A stretch of 64,000 nt of DNA, from assembly GCA_037176705.1 (NCBI GenBank), contig CM073889.1, positions 55,173,596 through 55,237,595 on the forward strand, written 5' to 3'. This DNA comes from Molossus alvarezi (lineage: Eukaryota > Chordata > Mammalia > Chiroptera > Molossidae). Position 1 is the stretch's first letter, and each line of letters opens with the position of its first letter. Below are positions 10,960 through 22,319 of this stretch, piece after piece. Both the position numbers and the translations under genes were made by a program. Below the pieces are notes generated by a model. It was not told where the DNA came from, did no database searches, and saw only the letters and a program-made list of their open reading frames with translations.

Positions 10960-11171
10960 CCCAGCCAATGTGGCTCAGTGGTTGAGCATTGGCCCATGTA
11001 CCAAGAGGTCACCAGTTCAATTCCTGATCAGGGCATATTCCCAGGTGGTGGTCCAAATCCCCAGTGGGGGGCATGCAGGAGGTGGCCTATGGATGCTCTC
11101 AGCAATGTTTCTATTTCTCCCTCTTCCTTCCTCTTTTCGTAAAGTCAATAAAGAAAAAATTAAAAAAAAAA
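10960..11171 (+). mobile_element. Ves-type SINE
   Basis: Head 'cccagccaatgtggctcag', B box 'agttcaattcc' and an A-rich tail after 'caataaag'. TSDs are 'attcaagcagattag' (10945-10959) and 'attcaagcagatcag' (11172-11186). Confidence 0.95.
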
Positions 11172-11186
11172 ATTCAAGCAGATCAG

Positions 11187-11561
11187 AAGGGTATAGAGGA
11201 GTAGAAGCCCCTCCCCCTTTCTACTAGTCCCCAGTTGCCAACTTCCTTCTCCCAGAGGAAAACTTGTTAACAATGTCTTGTGAATCCCTGGGAAACTCTC
11301 CATGCCTATACAATAGATCACACTGTTTCATTGTGCTGCAATGTTCTGGATCTGAGTCTGACTTAAATGGGTGCCCCGTAACAGCCCTGGGCTGGTCCCA
11401 GAAAAGACACTCAGAAGACATTGCCTGGCTGGTTTTGCACTTTCACAACACTGATTGGCTGCATGTAACATGAGACCCAATGAGTCTCCTGGCTGCTGAC
11501 TGAAGGTTGCACTAGCTGGCCAGCAGCTATATTTTTTCTTCCTGAAGAATGTTATTATTAT
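11187..11561. other. Unique sequence, nothing recognised
   Basis: Short frames on both strands overlap here. None has a motif. Confidence 0.4.
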
Positions 11562-11578
11562 GAAAAATTGAATTCATG

Positions 11579-11783
11579 CCCAGCTGGTGTGGCTCAGTGG
11601 ATTGAGTGCTGTCCCATGGATTGAGAGGTCCCAGGTTGATTCCCAGTCGGGGCACATGCCTGTGTTGCGGGCTTAATACCCAATAGGAGGTGTGCAGGAG
11701 GCAGCCGATCTATGTTTCTCTCTCACATCAATGTTTCTATCTCTCTCTAAAAAAGCAATAAAAACATTTTTAAAAGAAAGAAA
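11579..11783 (+). mobile_element. Ves-type SINE with perfect 17-bp TSD
   Basis: Head 'cccagctggtgtggctcag', CT-rich body and A-rich tail. The TSD 'gaaaaattgaattcatg' is identical at 11562-11578 and 11784-11800, giving exact boundaries. Confidence 0.95.
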
Positions 11784-11800
11784 GAAAAATTGAATTCATG

Positions 11801-13915
11801 TTCAACATTTAAAAGTCAGGAGATATTCTATAAAATTTTGAATTTTCTACACGTTTTGAAAAAATTCAGATGAACACAAGGCCTGTGCTCTGGTCCAAAC
11901 AGCATCCCATGCTCCCACTGCCACTACCACTCTGGTCATTGTGCTGGAGTATGCCCCAACCAGGATCTTGGACCCTCATGTGTGGCCGTAACTGTCCACT
12001 GACTGAGGAAGACAGGCTTGTAGGGAAATCATCAGTGACAGGTCAGTGCCAGTTGAGTGCCAAATGGGGGTGAAAGAATGATTGAGAAGGAACCAGGTGT
12101 CATCTGCAGACCCCAGGTCCAGTCCTCTGGGACTATATCACCCAGAATAGCACTGAGCTTACACTCTAGATTTTCACTGTTCTGTGGGTAGAAACATCAA
12201 CTGCACAGAGATGGTGAGTCCTGCCTGCAGGCTGCCCTGCTGTAGATGCCAGTGACCCTTGCCAGTGGGTGCAGATACATGGGGGAGCTGTTCCAGGGTG
12301 ATGGATGGGACTTGGACTGAGGTGCCCTGGCTTGGAACACGTGAGCCAGGGGCAGGTCGACAAACTGGGGGTGTGGCCAACTCCACATAGCACTGAGGAC
12401 ACTAAATAAGCAAAACTCCAGGTAGTTTGCTGCAGGGAAGAGCAGGGGCAGGGAGTGACTGGGGGAGGTAGGGCCTGGGGCGCATGGGGTCTGGGGCACA
12501 TGGGGTCTGTGGCTCAGAGCTTCCCATACAAAGCTGGAAATACAACTTAAAAAAATGGATTTCAAAATATCAAGATGGAAACCCAGTTAACCATGTACTA
12601 GCAGATCTTCAGTACACCACGTCTAATTGGGTAGTACCATCATTTCCTCAGAGAAAAGGTTTTATTTTTAATTTTTTTCCTAAAAAGTGGGAATCTCATA
12701 ATCTTGGAGTAAAGGGCCGCTGTTTCAGTGAATGCATTTTGCTCTAAGGAAAACCCACTGGGTTGCCCTCAGGTTTCTGGTATGAGAGAAGCCTTGAACA
12801 TGGTGACTCCAAAGCCACCCTGGGCCTGTCCTGCCACATCTGGGCCTGAAGTCCCTGCCCAGCTGCAGTAGAGGGATGCTCTGCAGTCCTGGGAGGGGGA
12901 CATTAGCCAAGGAGAAGCCTAATCTTCTTCCAGCTCATCGGTCAAGGAGGCCAGCTGGGTCTGGTAGAGCCCTGGTTGGGCTTAGGTCCCAGGAGGTTTA
13001 GGAGTTAACCCAGCTGTGGAATGCCTCCAGGCTAAGAGGACCTTGAAAGGCTCTCACCCATCTCCCTGCACACCAAGAACCTTCACAGCTCAGGGCCAGC
13101 TCAGCAATAAACCTGACTGCCATGGTGATCTTTCAGCCTCACAACTTCAGCCTCTTCCCACTCAGGGTGCCCAGGGCCAGGCCCTGCATGTTTGGGGAAA
13201 AGCTGAGGCTGAGGGGTTGTGGCAGGCCATCTGTTCTCTTGCCTATCTCTGGTTGAGGCCTCTTTGTCCTTTCTTTCCTAATGTGCCCCCATATGCCCCT
13301 TTTCCCCCTGTGGGGGTGCAGCATTAGGATGTTGTTGATAATTTGTGCATTAATCTCTCTGCCCGGGGCCTCTTGGTCAGGTGGTGCTTATCAGGGTTCC
13401 GCTCCTGTCAGATGGGCCTTCCGGAGCCCGTGGGTGAGGGGAAAGGCGGCAACAGAGCCTCTGCTGCAGGGCTTAGAGGCTGTCTCACCATTCATGGGCC
13501 TTCACATCCTCTTACCACCCCCCCCCCTCCCACCCTGCCCCTGCGGGCTGCCTTCTTTACCACATCAGGATACAGAACATTGCATGAATTCCGGTTTCAA
13601 TGGAATTATTTCAGAATTCTGGTCAACCGCAAGCTCGGGGTATTTCACAAACTATCTATCACTGCTGTGTGGTGGGAAGAAGCTGGGTTGGGGGCAAGTA
13701 ACGGATGCAGAGAGGCCCCTATCCACTGCATGTGGGGACATTGAATCCCTGTGTACCTTGCTGCCCCTCCCAGTGGCGCCCATGGATTTTTAGGTACATG
13801 ACCCCCATGTCTACAAGGGGTTTAGGTTGGGGAGGGTGGGCGTGGTTTCAGGAGAGGCAACCAGGGGCCAGGCCCTGGGATGGGAAGGGTGAAGGGGAGA
13901 AAGGCAGAGTGGGGG
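11801..13915. other. Unique stretch, partly GC-rich, no gene supported
   Basis: No transposon is recognised in 2.1 kb. Overlapping frames at 12166-12565 and 13016-13793 occur on both strands and have no motif. A poly-C tract sits at about 13518-13530. The AT-rich piece 12530-12750 and the segment 13550-13740 have normal complexity and no repeat signature, so they are reasonable places to test for conserved non-coding sequence. Confidence 0.45.
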
Positions 13916-13919
13916 GTCC

Positions 13920-14175
13920 ACACCTGGCTCCACCACCTACTAGCAGTTGGAGCCTTGACAAACACTTTGTGAGCCTCAGTGGCCTCAACTGTAAAATGGG
14001 GTTATGATACCTACCCCTCAGTTCAACAGCCTTTCAGAGATCAGTAAGACTCCAACTCTTGCTAATTCTAATTCCTCTAGGATTGTTAGGGGATGCATCT
14101 ATAAAGGCCTGGCTAATAGTAGGTACTTAGTAACTGCTAGCTATAATAAGAGTAGTACTACTAATAGTAGTCATA
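13920..14175 (+). repeat. MIR
   Basis: 'ctggctccaccacctactag', 'gagcctcagtggcctcaac', 'tgtaaaatggggttatgat', then 'ggcctggctaatagtagg' with 'tacttagtaa' give a near-complete MIR in forward orientation. Confidence 0.75.
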
Positions 14176-15150
14176 GTAATAGAAGTAATTCTGCTAATAA
14201 CCTCTCCCTATCTCTCTCTACTGGAGATCATACATGGGATGGCAAATATATGGTTTATACAGTGCGAGTCTCATTCCACATCATGCAGAGATGGCCAACA
14301 GATCATCAATGCACTCTCTCCTTCAAGTTTGGACACTACCTCAGAATCCTTGTCATCACAGTGCCTATCAGTTGACCAGAGTAGGTACATGAGAGGAAGC
14401 TTCTTTGTTATTCTGGCCCCAACTGATGGGACTGGTGAAAATGTTTAGGGCAAGGGGTCCCCACTCTGCTTATTGTTTCCTAAAATCCTCTGAAAGTTCT
14501 TGGCCCTTTTTCCAGGGAGCTGCCTTCTCAGAGGGCCTGAACAGGGCAGGGGTTGAAAGGGCCAATTCCATCTCCTTTTCCTCAGACCAGGAATAAGGCA
14601 ACCTCAGCCCCAGTGGGGAGGTGGAGGACTTGACAAAGAGTCCTGGGCTTGGCTGGCACAGGGTTTGCTTCTCACAAGGGTCCAGGATTCTGGGCTATCT
14701 GCTCAGCAAGATGCTCCCAGGTGACATTGGCCAGGTTGGGCTAGAGCATCTGAGGAGGGGTTGCTGCAAAGGCCCTGAGCCAAGCCTGGCGCCAACCCTG
14801 CCTATGAGGAAGCAGATTCCATTTCCTGGGCAGCCCTGTCCCTTCTTAGGGCACTAATAAGGTGATAGAGGGAGTATTTGAAATTGAGATAGTCCCAGCA
14901 AACCTAGGACTTCTCTCCTTATGGCAAGTCCCAAGGGCTAACTAAATTAGTCCTCACACCCATTTATTTTTTCTTGTTCTTTTAGAGAGGATGACTGTTC
15001 CACCCTCCACCCCTTCTGAGTGCTTCACTAAGTGTTCTGTGCATCAGTGCGTTCAGATCCAGGCAACTGTATTCTTCCATGAATAATAAGAGTGTACTAC
15101 CATACTGCTTGCAGCACCTGGCTTCTTCTCTTCTTTTGGAGATTGTGAAT
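14176..15150. other. Unique sequence, nothing recognised
   Basis: No gene or transposon is recognised. The left edge has a short AT-rich, TAG/TAGTA-containing tract that continues the MIR 3' end. Confidence 0.4.
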
Positions 15151-15154
15151 ATTG

Positions 15155-15670
15155 GTTACATTTATCTGCCTCTTTCTTTTATTTTTGAAGTTTTTATTTT
15201 GGAATAAACTTAAACTTACAAAAAAGTTAATGAGAATAGAACCTATAAAAACCACCTGTATATAATTAACCTCAATTCATCCATTGTTCGCATTTTACTT
15301 AATCATTTTCTCTCTGCTCTCCTTTCTTCTCTTCTCCCCACTCCTCCCCCTTCTCTGTATATGTATGACAGTAAGTATATATAAGCACAAATATAATATA
15401 CATTTTTGAACCATTTGAGAATAAGCTGTGTACATCATAGATGCATCATGGTTCTTTATAAAGACTTTAGTTTACATTTCCTAAGAAGAAAGATTTTCTT
15501 ACATAAACATAACACAGTTAGTAGTCTCAATAAAGTACTTTAATCTACTGTCTGTAATCCTAATCTGTTCATTCACCCAATAATGTTCCTTCAGACACAG
15601 ACACAGACGAGGGTCAGGAACTGCATTTAGTTTTCCTGGGACTTGTTAAAGGTTCCAGAGCATGTCATCA
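15155..15670 (-). mobile_element. Ancient L1M-type 3' UTR (antisense)
   Basis: The sequence of blocks is that of an old mammalian L1 3' UTR read backwards: 'aaacttacaaaaaagttaat', 'catccattgttcgcatttta', 'tgaaccatttgagaataag', 'atttcctaagaagaaag' and 'caataatgttccttcag'. Heavily diverged, with no TSD. Confidence 0.65.
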
Positions 15671-15689
15671 CCCTGACTGAATGAACGGT

Positions 15690-15905
15690 ACCAGTGATGG
15701 ACATTTCAGATGTTCCTACTGAACACCCTAATATATTCACCATACAATGCATTCCTAGGAGTGGGTTTCCTGGATCAAAAGACACATGTCTGCCACATTG
15801 CCCTTTGATTTATCCTTCTAGGAGGGTAGGACATGCCACTCCCCCACAGCCTCACCCACACAGTGTCTGTGCATTTTTGTACCTTTCCAGCCCCCATCAA
15901 AAAGA
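15690..15905 (-). mobile_element. Ancient L1 fragment (antisense), 3' region
   Basis: 'atggacatttcagatgttcc', 'cattcctaggagtgggtttc' and 'ccccacagcctcaccca' match the antisense of an old L1 ORF2 end. It may belong to the preceding fragment after internal loss. Confidence 0.5.
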
Positions 15906-16040
15906 AAGATGGGAAAAAAATTATGAATTTTAAAATGTCTCTGAATTTGCCTATGAACCAACTATTATATGGCACTAATAAAATATTATGTTGTTAGTGA
16001 TTGTAATGTAGTTTGACTATGTAGAAGAAGGTTCTAATAT

Positions 16041-16284
16041 ATATATATTTTAAATATATATATTTTTAATCCTCACCTGAGGACTTTTTTTCCATTTTTT
16101 TTGTTCAGATAGAGTGGGAGGGAGAAAGAGAGAAAGGTACACATGGAGTGGGTGCCTCCTGCACGACCCCAACCAGGGCCAGGGATGAATCGCAACCGAG
16201 GTACCTGCCCTGACCAGAATCGAATCTGCGACTCATTGGTCTGAAGGCCGATGCTCTAACTGCTGAGCCAAACCAGCCAGGGCG
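16041..16284 (-). mobile_element. Ves-type SINE, second subgroup (antisense)
   Basis: Carries 'atcctcacctgaggac' at the low end and a head ending in 'accagccagggc' at the high end. TSD 'ggttctaatat' at 16030-16040 and 16285-16295. The tail is joined to an AT-rich tract at 16041-16070. Confidence 0.9.
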
Positions 16285-16295
16285 GGTTCTAATAT

Positions 16296-16624
16296 TTTTA
16301 AGATATGTACTGGAGTGTGCAGAAGAGGGGTGACATGAAGTCTGTGATTTACTTTAAAATGTCAGCATAAAAAAATGAGTTAAAACCGAGAAGGGAGCTT
16401 CAGGAATGGGGAAGGGGACAAAGGGTCCATTGGGAAGCAGTAGGTGGTACAGGGTGGCACCCCGTCTTTCCTCCTCTGTCTGTCACCTGGAGCTGAAGGC
16501 ATTTCATAGGAGAATTGAGTTTGGGATTGGAAGATGGGCAAGGTGATACTGGAGAGTGATGGGGGTTTGGGTGAGCTGCTGAATCAGAAATGATACCACA
16601 ACCCACTGTTATCATTACTAATAG
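16296..16624. other. Unique sequence, nothing recognised
   Basis: No repeat or gene is recognised. A 75-codon minus-strand frame has no motif. Confidence 0.4.
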
Positions 16625-16803
16625 CAACTTAGAAGGACTTATTAAAAGCTAGGTGCTATTATTGTACTCATCCTAAAAATAAGGAAACTGAGCCAAAGAC
16701 AGGTCAAGAAGCTTGCCAGAGACACTCAACAGGGTAGTGGAGGAGCCACCCTCTGAACCCAGGCCGTCTAGCTCCAGAGTCTTGCTCTTGACCACCAGCT
16801 GCA
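16625..16803 (-). repeat. MIR (antisense)
   Basis: 'ataaggaaactgagccaaag', 'aagaagcttgccagagac', 'ctctgaacccaggc' and 'agagtcttgctcttgac' are the reversed MIR core in order. Confidence 0.75.
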
Positions 16804-16826
16804 TGGTTAAGACACATCACTTTTTA

Positions 16827-17036
16827 AAAAATTAATTAATTTATTTTTGTTACAAATGTTTCTCTTTTTTCCTCCATTGACATCCTTCACCCCCTCCCTC
16901 CCCACCCTGTCCCCAGCTTTGTTGTCCATGTCCATTGTTTATGCATACATGCATATAAGTTCTGTGGTTTATCTCTCCCCCACCACCCCATCTTCTGGGG
17001 ATTGTCAGTCTGTACCCCACTTCCACGTCTCTGGGA
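16827..17036 (-). mobile_element. 5'-truncated bat L1, 3' UTR only (antisense)
   Basis: Contains the antisense of the young-L1 3' UTR, including 'tatgcatacatgcatataag' and 'ctgtggtttatctctc'. Likely TSDs are 'agacacatcacttttta' (16810-16826) and 'agagacatcacatttta' (17037-17053). Confidence 0.85.
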
Positions 17037-17053
17037 AGAGACATCACATTTTA

Positions 17054-17806
17054 AGGTTGCATTGATTTAGTCTGAATTATCAAACTTACATAACATTGTA
17101 GGAAGTTTTCAAACTAAACTAAAATGAACAGTTTTTAACCAAAGAACTAATGTATCCACCATGATCAATTGGATGTGTTTTTGCCTGGTGGACATTTTTA
17201 TGAATATAACTTTTTCTTTCCTTCCTCTTTTTCTCTTTCCCTCCCTCCTGTGCTCCCCTTTTATTTCTTTTTGTGACTTTCTAAGGCTAGATTTCCAGAA
17301 ATAGATGAATGGAATAAAGGGGATATGTTTTTTTTTCTTTTAAATTTATGATTCTTGGCAGCTATTGTTTGAGGTCCAATCTTAAACAACATTTCCCATC
17401 TGTGGAGGTTAAATACAGGGGTTTCACAGATCAAAAGATGTATCTTAGATCCCTTCTCAGAGGCTTATGGGAAGTGCTAACATACAGGCATCATTATCTC
17501 TAATGGTCATCTTCATTGTTTTATCTAAAGCACTTTCAGGAAGTGCCAGGGTCTGTCAGTCTTTGGTCCTAGACTCAGTCTTGCCTTGAGGTTTTCTCTT
17601 TAGAGATAGAAGCACAACACCAGAGAGCAGGCAAGTGTAGGATACACAGAAGAACCACCTTGAATGCACGACTTGAGGGCAGAGGCTGAAGGCCCTGAGA
17701 CCTGAGATTGCAAGGCCAAACTCCTGGGAACACTGCTATGTTAGGTTGTGGACATTCACACAGGGCTCTGGACAGGGACCCCAGAGACCCCAGAGACCCC
17801 AGAGAT
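17054..17806. other. Unique sequence with a short tandem 'agaccccag' tract
   Basis: No gene or named repeat is recognised. At 17778-17804 a 9-bp unit ('agaccccag') repeats three times just before a SINE target site. Confidence 0.4.
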
Positions 17807-17821
17807 GAGCAGTATACATTC

Positions 17822-18085
17822 ATTTTTTTTTTTAATCCTCACCCGAGGACTTTTTTCCACTTTTTGTTCAGGTAGAGTGGGAGGGAGAGAGAGGAACAGA
17901 GAGAGAGAGAGAGAGAGAGAGAAACATCGACATGAAAGGGACACATCGAGTGGCTGCCACCTGCAGGACCCAACCAGGGCCGGGGACAAACTGCAACCGA
18001 GGTACATGCCCTTAGCGGGAACCAAACCCTGGTCTCTCAGGACTGCAGGCCAACGCTCTAACCACTGAGCCAAACCGGCCAGGGC
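17822..18085 (-). mobile_element. Ves-type SINE, second subgroup (antisense)
   Basis: 'atcctcacccgaggac' near the low end, a (GA)n run at 17900-17922 and a head ending 'accggccagggc'. TSDs are 'gagcagtatacattc' (17807-17821) and 'gagcagtatacactc' (18086-18100), one mismatch. CpGs are largely kept, suggesting youth. Confidence 0.95.
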
Positions 18086-18100
18086 GAGCAGTATACACTC

Positions 18101-18445
18101 TTTACAACCTTATAAGGCAGCTCTGCCTGACCTTGTAGTGCACATAAGTGAACAGGACATGTGTCTGCAGATTGACTTCATATAAATATTCTTCACTTCT
18201 TACAAAGTAAAACTCATGGCCCCTTTGATTTACTTTCTATTTTTGATAGACATGGTACCAAGAACTATGTATCCACCATAAGAAGAGCAACAGTGTAAGG
18301 GCCTTTACAAATGAAAACAGTATCTCATCTTCAGTGACAGTGGCAATAAGGAGTGGAGGGGACTGTAGTGAACTGGTGAGCACATGCACTGAGTAAAGGA
18401 GTGGCTGTTACTCAGATCCAGTGGATTGGGCTATGTGGGGTTTAG
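18101..18445. other. Unique sequence, nothing recognised
   Basis: No repeat or gene is recognised. Confidence 0.4.
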
Positions 18446-18447
18446 CT

Positions 18448-18590
18448 ATTTCAGTAGCTTAATCTTTGTGTGCTTCATTTTCCTCATCTGAAGATGAGGA
18501 TAAGATTAGAAACTTCTGTAAATGGTTATTGCAAGGGTGAATTCACATAAGTCTAGCACTTGAAGCCATGCCTGACTGTATAAGTGTTCC
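18448..18590 (+). repeat. MIR fragment
   Basis: 'cttcattttcctcatctgaa', 'gatgaggataagattag' and 'tattgcaagggtgaattc' follow the MIR order. Confidence 0.6.
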
Positions 18591-18689
18591 TGTGACAACT
18601 TCCTTTTCATCCACTGGGGTGTTGGTCTGCATCCACAGACAACAGTAGAAGGAGATACGTTCTTTAAATAAATAGATTGATAATAATAA

Positions 18690-18812
18690 GAGCAAATAAC
18701 AGTTACAGTTTGCAAGGCCCTTTTCATCTGTATTATCTCATTTAATTTAATCCTCACAATCATCCTGGGGTTCTTGATCCTAAGTTACAGATGAGGAACT
18801 GGAGGTGGCTGA
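18690..18812 (-). repeat. MIR fragment (antisense)
   Basis: 'ttatctcatttaatttaatc', 'ctcacaatcatcctggg' and 'ttacagatgaggaactgg' match a reversed MIR. Confidence 0.6.
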
Positions 18813-19079
18813 AGTCAGGGGTGCTGTTTCTAGCCTAGTGTTTGGGATCTGTGATGAGTGGGCTGGAAAGTGTTCTTCAGGAGTAGAAGAGTTACTTCTT
18901 CAAGAAATCATCTCTTACAAAGTCATGTGCAGGTGATGTTTTCAGTGAACATGGTTTTGTCTTTCTGGGTGTGTTTCCTCCCTAGAGAGAAGGGGCTGTA
19001 GGCAAAGGTGGGAGGGACGCCCTCAGAAGACTACTCTGCTCCATGAATTTGGTTCTCTGAGAGGAAGGAAACCACATTT

Positions 19080-19250
19080 CCTGAGCACCCACCACATGCC
19101 AGACACTGTCAGAATATTCAAGCCTGTGTTTTTTTTAAATCCCTAGAAAATTGCCAGGTCCAAGTGCAGACCCCTTTTGACAGGTGAGGAGGCAGAGGTT
19201 CAGAGAGCTGGAGCCACTTGCCCAAAGGCACCGCCAGATGAGAGACCCTG
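19080..19250 (-). repeat. MIR (antisense)
   Basis: 'tgagcacccaccacatgcc', 'ttgacaggtgaggaggcag' and 'agagctggagccacttgccc' follow the reversed MIR order. Confidence 0.6.
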
Positions 19251-19584
19251 AAATTTCCACCACTCTCCAAAAGGGGCAGAGAAAGAACTCCTTGGCAGCC
19301 ATTGTTTCCTTCTGTTCTCTGTTCTCTAGGACCCAGTCTCCCATGACCAAGTCCTCCTTCTCAGTCCTGCTCCCTGTGCAGCTGCAGGGAAGGCACTGCC
19401 ATGGTTCCTGTGTGATCCCCTCTGAGGACACTGAGCAAATCATAGGGTCCATGAAGCTTTCCTTCTCCTCTTCCAGGGGCTTGTCTTTTTTATTCCATCT
19501 TTGCTGCATCCTTGATGTTCACAGCAACTCTTCTAATCAAGGCTAAGCCCATGAGGCTGCAAGAAGCACATGTACTTTTAAAAA

Positions 19585-19760
19585 TAGAAGTCTTTATTGA
19601 GATGATTTTTGATTCCCTTATTGTTATAAGAAAGAACACAGCTAGTGAACCCTTGACCCAATTTCCCCAATGGTGACATCTTGTAAAATTAAAGTATGAC
19701 ATCACAATCAGGATATGGACATTGATGTTGTCTACTAATTTTGTTCTGATAGCCTCTGTT
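19585..19760 (-). mobile_element. Ancient L1M 3' UTR fragment (antisense)
   Basis: 'tgaacccttgacccaatttc', 'cccaatggtgacatcttg' and 'atcaggatatggacattgat' are typical of old L1 3' UTRs read in antisense. Confidence 0.6.
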
Positions 19761-19775
19761 TTATCTGCAGCAATG

Positions 19776-19815
19776 GTGTGTGTGTGTGTGCATGCGCGTG
19801 CACATGCGTGCGTGC
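19776..19815 (+). repeat. (TG)n followed by alternating GC/GT tract
   Basis: A short (TG)n run is followed by 'catgcgcgtgcacatgcgtg', a strict purine-pyrimidine alternation with CpGs. Confidence 0.9.
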
Positions 19816-20270
19816 TCTCTTTGTTTAGTTCTATGCAATTTTACGTATTTGAAGATAGCAAATAGTTCTTGCACCATAGGCTCCCTCCTGTGGCCCTTTC
19901 ACATGTATTTCAATGAGGGGCTCTAGCAGATGGAGACTTGGAGTCTCCTGGTTTCCACATTTAAGCATTTTGGAAGTTGGCACAGGCATCACATTGCAGA
20001 GTTACTTTGCCCACATTGGTGCTGCTGGGATGGCAGGAGCCAGGACTGGCTCAGGACCATGTAACATTTATGGACCTTTCCCTTTGCTTTAACTATCCCA
20101 TTATTACTATTATTATTATTAAAACAGTAATGCATGTTTGTTTTAAAAAAGACCAAACAGGACAGAAGGAGATGCAACGTAAAGTACAAGACCTCTCTGT
20201 TTTTCCACCCTCCCCCAAGGAAGCACAAGTCATTTTCTATGTAGTTCCAAGCCTATATGCAAATATTCTT
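19816..20270. other. Unique or unassigned old repeat
   Basis: An (ATT)n run lies at 20103-20120, and the following 'taatgcatgtttgtttta' may be another antisense L1M 3' piece. No gene is recognised. Confidence 0.35.
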
Positions 20271-20287
20271 TAAAAAAAAAAAGAAGA

Positions 20288-20402
20288 TTCCAATGGACAT
20301 AGACAACAATGCTGGGGGGGGGGGCGCGGTGGAATGGGGAGGAGGGTGTCTAGGGGGAGGAAGAGGAGAGACATCTGTAACAAAAATAATTGAATAAAAA
20401 TT
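20288..20402 (+). mobile_element. 5'-truncated L1, 3' UTR tail
   Basis: Contains 'caatggacatagacaac', a long G-run at 20313-20324 and the shared end 'gagacatctgtaac'. It closes with an A-rich tail. Likely TSDs are an A-run plus 'gaagatt' on the left and an A-run plus 'gaaaagatt' on the right. Confidence 0.8.
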
Positions 20403-20531
20403 GAAAAAAGAAAAGATTGACTCAAACTAGAATCCTGTTAGCAATTCATTTTTATTTAATCATGAGTCTCTCCATTGTTTTACATATAGATCTTTCTTCA
20501 TTTTCTTTTTCTTAAAATCTAAATATATTTT

Positions 20532-20765
20532 ACTTAATTTTTTTACATTTTAATATATTTTTATTGATTTTAGAGAGAGAAGAAGGGAGAGGGAGAGAGA
20601 GATAGAAACATCAATAAGAGAGAGAAAAATTGATTGCTGCCTCCTGTACACCCTAAACCTTACTAGGAATGGAGCCCAAAACCAGGGCATGTGCCCTGAC
20701 CAGGAATTGAACAACATTTTGGTGCATGAAATGATGCTCAACCAACTGAGCCACACTGGCTGGGC
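20532..20765 (-). mobile_element. Ves-type SINE (antisense)
   Basis: Antisense head ends 'ccacactggctgggc'. TSDs are 'aaaatctaaatatattt' (20514-20530) and 'aaaatctacatgtattt' (20766-20782). Confidence 0.9.
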
Positions 20766-20954
20766 AAAATCTACATGTATTTTGAAAGATAATACACTCA
20801 TGTCATTTAAGATCCAAAAGGTACAAAAGAGCACATAGTGAGAACCCCCTCCTCCCACTACCCTTTGAGTTATACTCTCTGGAGACAGCCAGTATTGTCA
20901 GTTCCTGTGAGTTTTACAGACAGCTTTTCCATATGTAAGCATATATGTACATAA

Positions 20955-21589
20955 ATTCTTCCCTCCTTTATTTTACTGAGATATAACTAACATATAAAAT
21001 TACATTAGCATCAGGTGTACAACATAATGATTTGATATTTGTATATATTGTGAAGTGATCACCACAAAATTCTAGTCAACATCCATCACCACACATAGTT
21101 ACAAAATTTCTTTTCTTGTGATGAGAACGTTGAAGATCTACTCTCTTAGCAATTCAATATGCAATAAGCACTATTATTATCTATAGTCACTGTGCTGTAC
21201 ATTGCATCCCCATAACTTATTTATTTTATAACTGTAAGCTTGTACATTTTGACCCCCCTCACCCATTTTACCCACCTCCATTTCTCACCTTTGTTCTCTT
21301 TATCTATTGGTTTGTTTGTTTTAGATTCCACATACAGTATAAGTGAGATCAGAGAGTATTTGTCTTTTTCTGTGTGACTTATTTTACTTAGCGTATTTCT
21401 TTCAAGGTCCATTCATGTTGCCAAATGGTAGGATTTCCTTTTTGTAATGGCTGAATAATATTCCTTTCTTCTCCTTCTTATACCACAGTTCTATACCTAG
21501 ATTTCTCTTCCTGAACAATGTCTTTTGGAGACCCACTGATAAGTAGTTTCTTCTCTCTCTTTTATAGCTGTCCAGTATGTATGTGTATA

Positions 21590-21635
<46 letters not shown>

Positions 21636-21690
21636 CCCATAACTTAAATTTAAGTTGGCTTTTATTTTTATCCATTTAGGCTGATTCCAA
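20955..21690 (-). mobile_element. Ancient L1MA/MB-type 3' UTR (antisense)
   Basis: 'tttactgagatataactaac', 'agcatcaggtgtacaacat', 'tattgtgaagtgatcaccac', 'tattggtttgtttgtttta' and 'aatggctgaataatattcc' are diagnostic blocks of a laurasiatherian L1 3' UTR read backwards. The 21480-21590 part does not fit the consensus and may be an old insertion. A (CA)n run at 21591-21633 follows. Confidence 0.75.
21591..21633 (+). repeat. (CA)n microsatellite
   Basis: About 20 uninterrupted CA units ending in a C-run. On the minus strand it gives a spurious Val-Cys repeat frame. Confidence 0.97.
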
Positions 21691-22069
21691 TTTTATGTGT
21701 GTATAACAGGAGATAAGAATCCTTAATGGTAGAATTCTAGGCACAGAAAAATAATTTGGGGGGCAAGAGTTCTTGAGTGCTCTTGTGAGCGTTTGATATC
21801 ACCCGAGGTCAGGTGTCCTAGAGGCACAGGGAGCCTTTCTGCCCAGTTGTCTTGGGACATGTGTGTCAGCAAGTTTCCTACCAGTGATATTTACAGGTTG
21901 GTGACTCAGAATGCTGTTTAATATTTATCTTACTTCCTTTCTGCCCTTCACTTTTCCTAGCTTCTCTTCCTTCTGTTTTCCCACCCAAAGAACAGAACCA
22001 AATCTAGGATCCTATGAGGACCTCCAGGTGTTAATAAGTTGAAAAGGTCATCCTAAACCAGAACTGTTA
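21691..22069. other. Unique sequence, nothing recognised
   Basis: No repeat family or gene is recognised. Confidence 0.4.
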
Positions 22070-22084
22070 CACTTTAGGTATCTT

Positions 22085-22304
22085 TTTCTTTAAAAAAATT
22101 TTTTTTGTTCTTTATTGATTTTTTAGAGAGAGAGGAAGGGAGAGGGAGAGAGAGATAGAAACATCGATGAGAGAGAACATCGACTGGATGCCTCCTGCAT
22201 GCCCCCCACTGGGGATCGGGCCCACAACCTGGGCATGTGCCCTGACCGGGAATCGAACTGGTGAGTGGGTTTATGCTCAACCACTGAGCCACACCAGCCA
22301 GACC
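22085..22304 (-). mobile_element. Ves-type SINE (antisense)
   Basis: TSD 'cactttaggtatctt' is perfect at 22070-22084 and 22305-22319. B box 'gattcccggtcagg' read on the minus strand. CpGs are mostly kept. Confidence 0.95.
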
Positions 22305-22319
22305 CACTTTAGGTATCTT

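Noticed and set aside
21402..21629. Frame beginning with a Val-Cys repeat
   Set aside because: It is translation of the (CA)n microsatellite in antisense.
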